This document shows positions 28,333-36,049 of a stretch of DNA of 64,000 bases, piece after piece; position 1 is the first letter of the stretch, and every line of letters begins with the position of its first letter. The DNA is from CALDUY01 sp046350255 (GTDB lineage Bacteria > Planctomycetota > Planctomycetia > Gemmatales > Gemmataceae). The position numbers were made by a program, and so were the translations under genes. The stretch is taken from NCBI GenBank assembly GCA_046350255.1, contig JAXMAV010000012.1, forward strand, positions 248,001 through 312,000, written 5' to 3'. The notes under the pieces were generated by a model, which was given only the letters and a program-made list of their open reading frames with translations, did not search any database and was not told the origin of the DNA.

Positions 28333-29355
28333 ATGGCGGACACATCCCAGGGCGCATATCGGTCACAACTCGATACACTTCGCTTCGTTGCGTTCCTGGG
28401 GGTCTGGCTGTTTCACGCCAATGAACAACGCTTCACGCCGGGGTCGCTGGGTGTGCCCCTGTTCTTCGTCTTATCGGGCTTCCTGATCACCCGCATCCTC
28501 ATTCTCAACGAATCCGGGTCGCTGTTTCAGGAACTCCTCACATTCTATGGTCGCCGCACCCTCCGGATATTCCCTCTCTACTACGCGGTGCTGCTTGTGC
28601 TTCTCGTCGTTGGAATGCTTCCGAACCCCCTGTGGTATTTTTTCTATCTGCATAACGTCTACATCTTCCTCCACGACGCCTGGACTGGGCCCACCAATCA
28701 CTTCTGGAGCCTCTGCGTCGAGGAGCAATTCTATCTGCTTTATCCGCTCCTGCTCCTGCTGACTCCAGCGCGATTTCGCTGGACCTTGCTGGGGGCCTTG
28801 CTGGCGGGATCGGTGCTCTCCCGGCTGACCCTGGATTGGTACTACCCCGGCAGCCGCGCCTGGGCCCTACTCCCTGTCTCCGGCGAGTACCTCCTCTGGG
28901 GCTGCCTGGCCGGCCTGGCCGATCTCCACCTACCCGAACGCTCTTACTCGTGGTTAGTGGCTCTGGGTGCAGGCCTCGTGTGTGCGACTGGCCTGGATTT
29001 CTACCACCTGCGCTGGCTGGGCGCCTGGGGCTTGCACCTGCTCTATCAATCGCTATTTGGCGTGGGGTTCACCCTGATCCTCTTCGGCACCTGGCGTCTG
29101 CCGGATGGCTGGTGGTTACGTCTGCTCTGTCTGCCTCCCATCGTCTATCTCGGCCGCATCAGCTACGGCCTGTATGTCTTTCACAACTTCTTCTACGGCA
29201 TCAAGCCCTGGCTCGTCGAGTGGCTCCCACCCCTGCGCGTCATTCCCGCCCCTGCCCTGGCCCTGGCCACTACCATCCTGATGGCCGTGCTCTCCTGGCA
29301 TCTGTTCGAGGCACCCATCAATCGCCTCAAGGAGCGTCTGTCCTACAGGCGGTGA
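28333..29355 (+). CDS. Acyltransferase family 3 membrane protein (OafA/YrhL-like)
   Basis: This 340-residue protein has about ten hydrophobic segments. The N-terminal signature is TLRFVAFLGVWLFHANEQRF, with the Arg and the active-site His of acyltransferase-3 enzymes, followed by GVPLFFVLSGFLITRILI. CVEEQFYLLYPLLLLLTP is the next conserved block. It would O-acylate a polysaccharide or lipid head group at the cytoplasmic membrane. There is no SGNH domain. The ATG at 28333 follows GAGG. No glycan-synthesis genes lie beside it, so the acceptor is unknown. Confidence 0.9.
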   Translation: MADTSQGAYRSQLDTLRFVAFLGVWLFHANEQRFTPGSLGVPLFFVLSGFLITRILILNESGSLFQELLTFYGRRTLRIFPLYYAVLLVLLVVGMLPNPLWYFFYLHNVYIFLHDAWTGPTNHFWSLCVEEQFYLLYPLLLLLTPARFRWTLLGALLAGSVLSRLTLDWYYPGSRAWALLPVSGEYLLWGCLAGLADLHLPERSYSWLVALGAGLVCATGLDFYHLRWLGAWGLHLLYQSLFGVGFTLILFGTWRLPDGWWLRLLCLPPIVYLGRISYGLYVFHNFFYGIKPWLVEWLPPLRVIPAPALALATTILMAVLSWHLFEAPINRLKERLSYRR

Positions 29356-29497
29356 CAAAGTTCGTGAGGATTCCTACACCGATTCCAGATGGATTCTGAG
29401 GAAAGAGTGTCCGCGATGGGCCGTCATCTTCCTGGCGGACCGTGTGGACCCCTCTCCTGGCGGGACGCATCCGGTCGCCCTACCCCGAGGATCAGTT

Positions 29498-31585
29498 ATG
29501 CAACCCATTCGCCGAACGGCGTTCATCGCCGTGCTGGTCACCATGACTTTGCAAATGCCAGAACTGCACAGCGACGAGGGCATGTGGCTGTACAACAACG
29601 TGCCGGTCGAGTACCTGCAGAAGAAGCACGACTTCAAGGTCACTCGCGAGTGGCTCGAGCATCTGCAGAAATCATCTGTCCGCTTCAATAGCGGTGGTAG
29701 TGGCTCGTTCGTCTCCCCCGATGGTTTGGTGCTGACTAACCATCACGTTGGAGCCGACGCTCTGCAGAAGCTGGGCACCAAGGAGAAGAACTACTACCGC
29801 GATGGCTTCCTTGCCCGCACCCGCGCCGAGGAACTCCGCTGCGAGGCCATGGAACTGAACGTCCTGATGGAGATTCAGGACGTAACCGCACGCGTCAACG
29901 GGGCCATCCCTGCAGATACGCCTTCAGACAAGGCAGCCGGTCTGCGCCGAGCGGTCATCAACACCATCGAAAAGGAAGCCAAGGAGAAAACCGGACTGCA
30001 ACCGCAGGTGGTGACGCTCTACCAGGGCGGTGCCTATCATCTCTACCTCTTCAAGAAGTACACCGATGTCCGGCTCGTCTTCGCGCCCGAGCAGGCCATC
30101 GCCTTTTTCGGCGGCGATCCGGACAACTTCGAGTATCCCCGGTACGACCTCGACATCTGCTTTTTCCGCGTCTACGAGGACGGCAAGCCGGCCCGAATCA
30201 AGCACTACCTCACCTGGGCGCGGAAGCCATTAGCAGAAGGCGATCTGATCTTTGTTTCCGGGCATCCTGGCCGCACCAGCCGCATCAACACCGTCGCCGA
30301 GTTGGAGTATCTCCGCGATACTTCCTTCCCCTTCCTGATGCAGCGCCTGAACCGTCTGGAAGTGCTGCTGTCCACCTTCAGCGACCGAAGCGAGGAGAAC
30401 CGTCGCCAGGCCAAGGAGTTCCTGTTCAGCGTGCAGAATAGTCGGAAGGCACGCACTGGTGGATTGGCCGCTCTGCTCGATCCTACCTTGATGGCCGCCA
30501 AGAAGAAGGAAGAAGCCCGGTTGAAAGCCAAGGCCCAGAGCGACGAATCGCTAGCCAGTGCTCGCACAGCCTGGGATCGCATTGCCAAGGCCCAGAAGGT
30601 GCGGGCCCAGAAAATTCGTCGCTTCACTCTGCTGGAAGGCCGGGCGGGGTTCCTAACCGATTACTTTGGCATCGCCCGGACCCTTCTTCGCGCGGCGGAG
30701 GAACGGGCCAAGCCCAACAATGAGCGCCTGCCCGAGTTTGGCGAGGCCCGTCTGGAATCGCTCACCGAGCAGCTCTTCTCGAATGAACCGATCTACGACG
30801 ATTTCGAGATCGTCAAGCTGACCGACAGCCTGACCTTCCTGGCGAGCGAACTGGGCTACAATGATCCGCTGGTCCGCAAGGTGCTGGCCGGCAAGTCGCC
30901 TATCGAGCGCGCACGCGAACTGGTCGGCGGCTGCCAGGTCAAGAAGGTCGAGGAGCGCAAGAAGCTCTACGAGGGCGGCCAGAAAGCACTGGAAGAATCG
31001 AAATGTCAGATGATCGCCCTGGCCAGGACAGTGGATGCCGAGAGCCGTGATCTCCGCAAGACCATGGAAACTCAGGTGGATGAGGTTGCCAAGCAGGCCT
31101 ATGGTGAGATCGCCAAGGTCAAGTTTGCCCTGGATGGCACCAAGACGTACCCCGATGCCACCTTCACCCTCCGCCTTGCGTTTGGGCTGGTGAAAGGCTT
31201 CATGGAAGGCGACCGCAAGATTCCCTTCGCCACCGATTTTGCCGGCCTCTATGCCCGGTCAGCCGAGTTCAAGAACCGCGAGCCGTTCGAACTGCCGAAG
31301 CGCTGGATCGAGCGTAAGGACAAGCTCGACCTCAAAACGCCGTTCAACTTCGTTTCCACCGCGGACATCATCGGTGGCAATTCAGGGAGTCCGGTGGTGA
31401 ACCGCGCTGGGGAGTTCGTCGGCATCATCTTCGATGGCAACATCCAGTCGCTGCGTTTGGATTTCGCTTATGATGACGTCGAGGCCCGCGCCGTCTCGGT
31501 GGACGCCATGGGCATCATGGAAAGCCTTCGCAAGATCTATGAGGCCACGGAGCTTGCCGACGAGCTACAGGGTAAGAAAGAGTAG
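29498..31585 (+). CDS. S46-family dipeptidyl peptidase (DPP7-like), exported
   Basis: This 695-residue protein begins with a signal peptide (RRTAFIAVLVTMTLQM, 5-20) and the S46 opening DEGMWLYNNVP. The catalytic His is in LTNHHVG (about residue 83). The nucleophile is Ser629 in GGNSGSPV. Asp is expected in the YPRYDLDICFFRVY block. A Lys/Glu-rich helical domain (about 310-560) matches the family's helical cap. The FDGN glycine 18 residues after the Ser is the position that, in characterised enzymes, separates DPP7-type from DPP11-type preference; Gly suggests hydrophobic specificity (inference). The start at 29498 has GAGG 8 nt upstream. A hairpin follows the stop. Confidence 0.92.
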   Translation: MQPIRRTAFIAVLVTMTLQMPELHSDEGMWLYNNVPVEYLQKKHDFKVTREWLEHLQKSSVRFNSGGSGSFVSPDGLVLTNHHVGADALQKLGTKEKNYYRDGFLARTRAEELRCEAMELNVLMEIQDVTARVNGAIPADTPSDKAAGLRRAVINTIEKEAKEKTGLQPQVVTLYQGGAYHLYLFKKYTDVRLVFAPEQAIAFFGGDPDNFEYPRYDLDICFFRVYEDGKPARIKHYLTWARKPLAEGDLIFVSGHPGRTSRINTVAELEYLRDTSFPFLMQRLNRLEVLLSTFSDRSEENRRQAKEFLFSVQNSRKARTGGLAALLDPTLMAAKKKEEARLKAKAQSDESLASARTAWDRIAKAQKVRAQKIRRFTLLEGRAGFLTDYFGIARTLLRAAEERAKPNNERLPEFGEARLESLTEQLFSNEPIYDDFEIVKLTDSLTFLASELGYNDPLVRKVLAGKSPIERARELVGGCQVKKVEERKKLYEGGQKALEESKCQMIALARTVDAESRDLRKTMETQVDEVAKQAYGEIAKVKFALDGTKTYPDATFTLRLAFGLVKGFMEGDRKIPFATDFAGLYARSAEFKNREPFELPKRWIERKDKLDLKTPFNFVSTADIIGGNSGSPVVNRAGEFVGIIFDGNIQSLRLDFAYDDVEARAVSVDAMGIMESLRKIYEATELADELQGKKE

Positions 31586-31597
31586 AACGAATGCCGT

Positions 31598-31632
31598 GAC
31601 GCAGAGTCAGGTTCTGGCCCTGACTCTGCGTC
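31598..31632 (+). terminator. Hairpin after the S46 peptidase gene
   Basis: A 14-bp stem (31598-31611 with 31619-31632) with a 7-nt loop starts 12 bp after the stop. No T-run follows. It is likely the terminator of the peptidase mRNA. Confidence 0.75.
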
Positions 31633-32180
31633 GCTGATTCCGGAACCGCACGCATCCTGTGCGGTTTCTGCACAGTTCTGGTCCCCTCCCGTCTCAATTT
31701 GCCCGACATTTGCACAAGTTCTGCTATAGTCCTGGGCAGCCTCCGTTCTCCCTCAGGGCATCTCATTATCTTCATCATCTGTAAAGCTATATCCATTCAT
31801 ATTTTGCGCCGTGAAACCAGGCGAAAAGTTTGGGGTGGCATGGATGTTGCTCTGAATATAGCCGTCTATCCGCCTTAAGACTGGATGGGTTTTGCCGAGC
31901 TAGAGATGCATACTCCCTCTCAGTCTTTTCACCTGAGAAACACGAGATCCGCTCTCGTGACTCCTACCCTGAAATTGCCGGGACCTGTCCCGCGCGATTG
32001 TGCTTGTTCCCGACTACGGAACATAGTTGGGACCCAGAACCTGATACTGAGGAGTATCCTCACCCTGTCAGGTTCGCAAACTGCCTTACCAAGCATTATG
32101 CGATGCCTCCACTTCAAGCATTGCCTGCGTGAAGTGTCAGCAATGTGCGCTATGCTTGGGAGGAATGAGAAGGTGTCATC
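31633..32180. other. 548-bp AT-richer intergenic region with nested hairpins
   Basis: No protein gene is supported here. GC is visibly lower than in the neighbours. Several short inverted repeats occur. The most notable is 32039-32073, where an outer pair (ACCTGA/TCAGGT) encloses two mutually exclusive inner hairpins. It could be a leader RNA or small RNA for the gene at 32181, or simple spacer. Confidence 0.4.
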
Positions 32181-32654
32181 ATGCTGACTTCGCTGCGTCT
32201 GTGGATTCCTGCGGTGGCTTGCCTGGCTGGGTTGACCGGAGTCTGGAATAGTCAGGCCCAACGAGGCACGGCTTCCTCGGCGGCTCAACCTGCCATGGTT
32301 GTCACTATCGAAGGTCCCTCACCCGAAGCCATCCGGATCTCCCGTCGCCTGCGAGCCAAGACAGCCATCGTGGATAAACTGGTTGCCGGCGAGTTGACTC
32401 TATTCGAGGCGGCTGCCTGGTTCCGCACACTAGATCGAGAGACTGATCCCAACCCTCAGCTGCCTTGCAAGGCCCCAGTTCAGGATCCCAACTTGCAGCT
32501 GTGCCGGCATGTGATTGTCTGGGTGGAAGGCCATCTGGGATCCGGAGAATCCAGTAGCCAGGCGTCCACCTGGGTGGAACGTCTCGAGCACGAGTTGCAA
32601 GACCATCTCGCCCGCCATGGCCGAGTCATCCTGCCGGACGACAATAACAGCTAA
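32181..32654 (+). CDS. Small exported protein of unknown function
   Basis: This 157-residue protein has a signal peptide (RLWIPAVACLAGLTGVWNSQA). A helical segment RRLRAKTAIVDKLVAGELTL and EAAAWFRTLDRE follow; this type of sentence recurs in planctomycete exported proteins near extracytoplasmic sigma or protease genes. Two Cys (PCKAP and LQLCRH) could form a disulfide. The rest is helical and polar. I recognise no named domain. An AAGGTG ribosome site lies upstream. It ends in a UUCG hairpin terminator. Confidence 0.7.
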   Translation: MLTSLRLWIPAVACLAGLTGVWNSQAQRGTASSAAQPAMVVTIEGPSPEAIRISRRLRAKTAIVDKLVAGELTLFEAAAWFRTLDRETDPNPQLPCKAPVQDPNLQLCRHVIVWVEGHLGSGESSSQASTWVERLEHELQDHLARHGRVILPDDNNS

Positions 32655-32681
32655 GTGCCTGTGCATTCAGAAGATATCGTT

Positions 32682-32703
32682 ACGGGGAGCTTCGGCTCCC
32701 CGT
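32682..32703 (+). terminator. Hairpin with UUCG tetraloop
   Basis: A 9-bp stem (32682-32690 with 32695-32703) closed by a C(UUCG)G tetraloop lies 27 bp after the stop of the small exported gene. TCGTGTTTG follows, only weakly T-rich. Confidence 0.8.
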
Positions 32704-33064
32704 TCGTGTTTGCACCTTGCCGCTGCGAGTCCCGGCCAGGAGTGGTGCATTATTGTTGTATCAAAAAGAGAGCACGGACACTTGACGTGTCCTAAAGTGG
32801 TTAGTAGATTTGAGATTGATAGAGTGCGCAGAGAACAAACAGAATCGTGAGAGATCAACCAAAACACTACATTACCGTCAAATGGTCACAACCCATGTCC
32901 GGCTGATCTGGAAGATGCCACTTTGGAGCAACGGAACGGTTGGCATTCATGATCGACGAGCATCCACGACACCCAGTGATGGGAAGGTGGAATTCGAGAT
33001 CAAGGATGGATCATTCAGATAGGAAAAACAACAAGGCAACGGGCATAGAAAAGGATACGCGCCG
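32704..33064. other. csrA upstream region
   Basis: No protein gene is supported in these 361 bp. They hold a candidate promoter (32782-32810) and a long untranslated leader of about 250 nt before csrA. Short frames here have no ribosome site or protein-like composition. Confidence 0.5.
32776..32810 (+). promoter_or_regulatory. Candidate sigma-70 promoter of csrA overlapped by an inverted repeat
   Basis: TTGACG (32782-32787) and TAGATT (32805-32810) are separated by 17 bp. The -35 box lies inside a 6-bp inverted repeat (GGACAC at 32776-32781 and GTGTCC at 32787-32792) that could be an operator. It would give a leader of roughly 250 nt before csrA. Confidence 0.5.
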
Positions 33065-33295
33065 ATGCTGGTACTGTCCAGGAAAAAAAATGAAAGTATC
33101 GTGATCAACAACACCATCACGGTCACGGTCGTTGAGATCCGGGGCGACAAGGTTCGTCTGGGTATTGTGGCACCCAAAGAGGTGCCCGTGCATCGCCAGG
33201 AAGTCTACGAGGCGATTCACGGTCAGGAAACCACAGCTTCTCCCACCCCCGTGGTGGTGACTCGGCCTGTGGAAAATCCCAACCACCCTGTCTGA
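33065..33295 (+). CDS. csrA: Carbon storage regulator CsrA
   Basis: This 76-residue RNA-binding dimer represses or activates translation by binding GGA-containing hairpins. It begins MLVLSRKKNESIVINNTITV, the canonical CsrA strand 1-2 region. VVEIRGDKVRLGIVAPKEVPVHRQEVYEAI covers the conserved R44-equivalent (VPVHRQEVY), all matching the family. The C-terminal tail (GQETTASPTPVVVTRP) is longer than in E. coli (61 residues). AAGGA lies 9 nt before the ATG. In flagellated bacteria csrA sits near fliW; no flagellar gene is seen here. It ends at a shared bidirectional hairpin. Confidence 0.97.
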   Translation: MLVLSRKKNESIVINNTITVTVVEIRGDKVRLGIVAPKEVPVHRQEVYEAIHGQETTASPTPVVVTRPVENPNHPV

Positions 33296-33321
33296 CCCTT
33301 CTCTCGCTGCTCGGTACATTC

Positions 33322-33347
33322 CGATTCGGGATGCCTGTCCCGAATCG
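33322..33347. terminator. Bidirectional terminator between csrA and the sigma-54 activator
   Basis: A 10-bp perfect stem (33322-33331 with 33338-33347) and a 6-nt loop sit between the convergent stops at 33295 and 33357. It serves both genes. No long T-run. Confidence 0.8.
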
Positions 33348-33356
33348 TGGGTGTTG

Positions 33357-35174
33357 TTACTCCATGTCCTTACCGATTCCATATCGCTTTAACTTGTTGA
33401 TCAACGTATCGCGGTGAATCCCCAGTAACCGGGCGGCCTGGGTGTGATTGTGCCCTGTTCTGGCCAACGCTTGCCGGATCGTCCACTCTTCCATCCGTTC
33501 CAGGTTCAGACTGTGCGCTGGATCGTCCCCTTCCAAATGCTGCTCAGTCGGCAGGTTCAGATCTCGAAGCAGAAGTGTGGCTCCTTCGGATGCCATGGCC
33601 ACGGCTGCCTCGAGTACGCTGCGCAACTGCCGCACATTACCGGGCCAACTGTAGCTCATCAGGCGTTCCAGGGCAGCCTCCGAAAGCGTCACCCGCCGAC
33701 GATACTCCTGGGCCAGGTGATCGAGGAAATACTCCACCAACTCGGGCAAATCTTCGAGATGATCCCGCAAGGGGGGCACGTGAATCCGACTTGTCAGGCG
33801 AAAGAACAGATCGCGTCGGAACCGCCCTTCCAATGCATCGCGTTCCAGGTTGCGATTGGTGGCGGCCAGGATGCGAACATCTGCTTGCACCTCCACCCGG
33901 GAACCCACTGGGCGGAAAAATCGCGTTTCGATGGCCCGCAGCAGCTTGGCCTGTAGGTCCAGCGATAGTTCGCCCAGTTCATCGAGAAACAACGTTCCCA
34001 TGTCTGCCTGGGCAAAGAAGCCAGCGTGCTCGTGGTTGGCCCCGGTGAAAGCGTGTCGTACGTGTCCAAACAACTCTGATTCGGCCATGGTCCCCACGAT
34101 GGCCGCACAGTTCACCGTTACCAGAGGTCCGCGCCCGCGGCTGCTTTGCCGATGCAGGGCCAGGGCCACCAGTTCCTTGCCAACACCGCTTTCGCCTTGA
34201 ATCAGGATCGTCCGTGGTCCGTTAGCCAGGCGGTCAATCTGATCCCGCAGTGATCGCATCCGAGGGCTGGAGCCGATCAGCGAGTCCTGTCCCGCGGGAG
34301 AATGTGTTTTCAGACGGGAAATGTCCGCCTTCAATGCGTTCTGCTCCCGCAACAGGCGCAGCGATGAAGCGAGGGTGCCAGCCACCACCTCGGCAAAACG
34401 CACCTGCCGCTCGGTCAACAGACGCGATCGACAATACACGTGCAGAGCTCCCAGCGGTGTTTCATTACCTTTCTTCGGATGCGACGTGAGTAATGGGATA
34501 CACAGGGCATCCTGTAAGAGGGATAAGCTCTCGCTCTCCAGCGCACGCCCCTGGGGCGATCCCAGCCAGACCCGGCCTCCCTCCTCCAGAACCTGACGCG
34601 TTAGCCGTTCGCTCAATGGCACGTCCACCGTGGCCTGAGGTGGTACCACCAGGCGGAGTTGCGGTGCGTCATCCAGGAAGAGAAAGCCCACCATCTCCGC
34701 GCCGGTTTGCAGTCGAACTAACTCCAGCGCTGCAAGCACCACACGTTGGGCCGACGATTCTCCCAGCACGCCATTCATGAAGGAAACCAGCAGCGACATC
34801 TCGTCGCGCTCGAATAACGAGGTGTCTACCTGCGAAGATGGCATCCCCTCGTCGGGCTCCTCCGCAGCAGCCGGAGTACCTGGCACCACAAACCGCAACC
34901 GCACATCACCTATGCCCACCACCTGGTTATGCACCAGCCGGGTTTCACCCCGGATGCTCCGCCCATCCACCCGGGTGCCGTTCGTGGTATCCAGATCGAC
35001 CAGGAACCATTGCCCATCGCGACAATAAATCTCGGCGTGACGACGCGAAGCGTGCCGGTCCTGCAAGAAGACGCCGCTGCTACTCTTGCGACCTAGCACC
35101 GTGTGGGTCGTGGGGTCGAGATCAAGGAGAGGCGGTGTGGCCAATCCACTTTCCACAATCAGGCGTCCAGACAT
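33357..35174 (-). CDS. Sigma-54-dependent activator with FHA and GAF domains
   Basis: This 605-residue protein has an FHA domain (about 26-90: LGRKSSSGVFLQDRHASRRH, later TTNGTRVDG), a GAF-like domain (about 130-270), an AAA+ sigma-54 activator domain (298-530) and a Fis-type HTH (TGHNHTQAARLLGIHRDTL). Walker A is GESGVGKE at 327-334 and Walker B LFLDELGEL. The sigma-54 contact loop reads HAFTGA (374-379) where the consensus is GAFTGA. FHA input suggests control by Thr phosphorylation from a Ser/Thr kinase. An in-frame GTG at 35192 lacks a ribosome site; I use the ATG at 35174. Confidence 0.93.
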   Translation of the reverse strand: MSGRLIVESGLATPPLLDLDPTTHTVLGRKSSSGVFLQDRHASRRHAEIYCRDGQWFLVDLDTTNGTRVDGRSIRGETRLVHNQVVGIGDVRLRFVVPGTPAAAEEPDEGMPSSQVDTSLFERDEMSLLVSFMNGVLGESSAQRVVLAALELVRLQTGAEMVGFLFLDDAPQLRLVVPPQATVDVPLSERLTRQVLEEGGRVWLGSPQGRALESESLSLLQDALCIPLLTSHPKKGNETPLGALHVYCRSRLLTERQVRFAEVVAGTLASSLRLLREQNALKADISRLKTHSPAGQDSLIGSSPRMRSLRDQIDRLANGPRTILIQGESGVGKELVALALHRQSSRGRGPLVTVNCAAIVGTMAESELFGHVRHAFTGANHEHAGFFAQADMGTLFLDELGELSLDLQAKLLRAIETRFFRPVGSRVEVQADVRILAATNRNLERDALEGRFRRDLFFRLTSRIHVPPLRDHLEDLPELVEYFLDHLAQEYRRRVTLSEAALERLMSYSWPGNVRQLRSVLEAAVAMASEGATLLLRDLNLPTEQHLEGDDPAHSLNLERMEEWTIRQALARTGHNHTQAARLLGIHRDTLINKLKRYGIGKDME

Positions 35175-35209
35175 GGCGAGTCTCGCGTTCACCAGGGCAG
35201 GGTGGAAGA

Positions 35210-35785
35210 TCAGCCGGCTTCGACGCGGACCTTGAACAGTTCCGGTTCAGCGACAGAGAACCCATCTGGATCCGGCCAGAGCACTTCCGGTACCCCTCTG
35301 CTTTGGAGATACTCCAGAAGAGTAAGCCGATACCGCGATCCTTCCTCAAGAAGCGTAATCGTTTCTTCGATCACGTTAAAGCGCAGGCCCACCTGGTCGT
35401 CCCGGCGACCTTCAAACAACACGTCGAAGTTGTCATTCTCCTGATGCAATCCATAGAAGGTCAAATCCGGCCGGGTGTGGACGTACTGGGCCAGAATCAA
35501 ATCCTCCGAAGGTACATCCACTTCCTCAACCAGATTGGTCAGGTCGAAGTCATCGTCATCGGTGCCTGCCAGGATGCTCCACGCCAGGTCGAAAACGGCC
35601 CAGTCGGTCATGCTATCCGGGCAACCCACCATCCTCCATCCAGCCACTGACGGGCTGAGCGCCACGTCTGCCTTGCGCTGCCGTTCGGCGCAGGGTTGAT
35701 GGTTTTGGAAGATCCCTTCGAGATACTCCTTCGACAGGTTGCACAGATAGAAGACCCGATGACAACGGAATGGCTCAACAGACAT
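35210..35785 (-). CDS. Hypothetical acidic cytoplasmic protein
   Basis: This 191-residue protein has no signal peptide or transmembrane helix. It is rich in acidic residues in the middle (TDDDDFDLTNLVEEVDVPSED). Hydrophobic beta-like segments (LRFNVIEETITLLEEGSRYRL) and a conserved-looking CPDSMTDWAVFD stretch are present. No domain is recognised. It ends 36 bp before the start of the sigma-54 activator and is probably co-transcribed with it, so it may belong to the same regulatory unit. The ATG at 35785 has GAGGAA upstream; a hairpin (35808-35836) lies in its leader. Confidence 0.6.
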   Translation of the reverse strand: MSVEPFRCHRVFYLCNLSKEYLEGIFQNHQPCAERQRKADVALSPSVAGWRMVGCPDSMTDWAVFDLAWSILAGTDDDDFDLTNLVEEVDVPSEDLILAQYVHTRPDLTFYGLHQENDNFDVLFEGRRDDQVGLRFNVIEETITLLEEGSRYRLTLLEYLQSRGVPEVLWPDPDGFSVAEPELFKVRVEAG

Positions 35786-35807
35786 CAAGATTCCTCAGAT
35801 GAATGCT

Positions 35808-35836
35808 CCATGGAGGTGGAAAACTCACCTCCATGG
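35808..35836 (-). promoter_or_regulatory. Palindromic hairpin in the 5' leader of the hypothetical gene at 35210
   Basis: An 11-bp perfect stem (35808-35818 with 35826-35836) has a 7-nt loop. It lies about 22 nt upstream of the ATG at 35785 on the minus strand. Possible operator or translational control hairpin; it is not near a plus-strand gene end. Confidence 0.45.
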
Positions 35837-36049
35837 CAGCCGCCGGGGCTGTGCGGAAACGATACAACAGATCGCCAAAGGTGCGGAATGGCACCACCTG
35901 TTCACGCAGCCTCCTGAACGTGGCCGATGCCACCTGGTTGTTACTCCTTACCCGGAAAGCGCTTGTGGCTGGCTCAGGAATTCAGACCCGATGCCGGTGA
36001 ATGGAATACCATCTGCATCCGGATTTTCTGGAACCGCAGGAGAACAGCC

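Noticed and set aside
31699..31730. Possible promoter TTGCCC...TATAGT
   Set aside because: The spacing is 20 bp and the -35 is weak, so I do not report it as a feature.
32810..33022. 70-codon frame between the exported protein and csrA
   Set aside because: No ribosome site and an untidy composition. It lies in the probable csrA leader.
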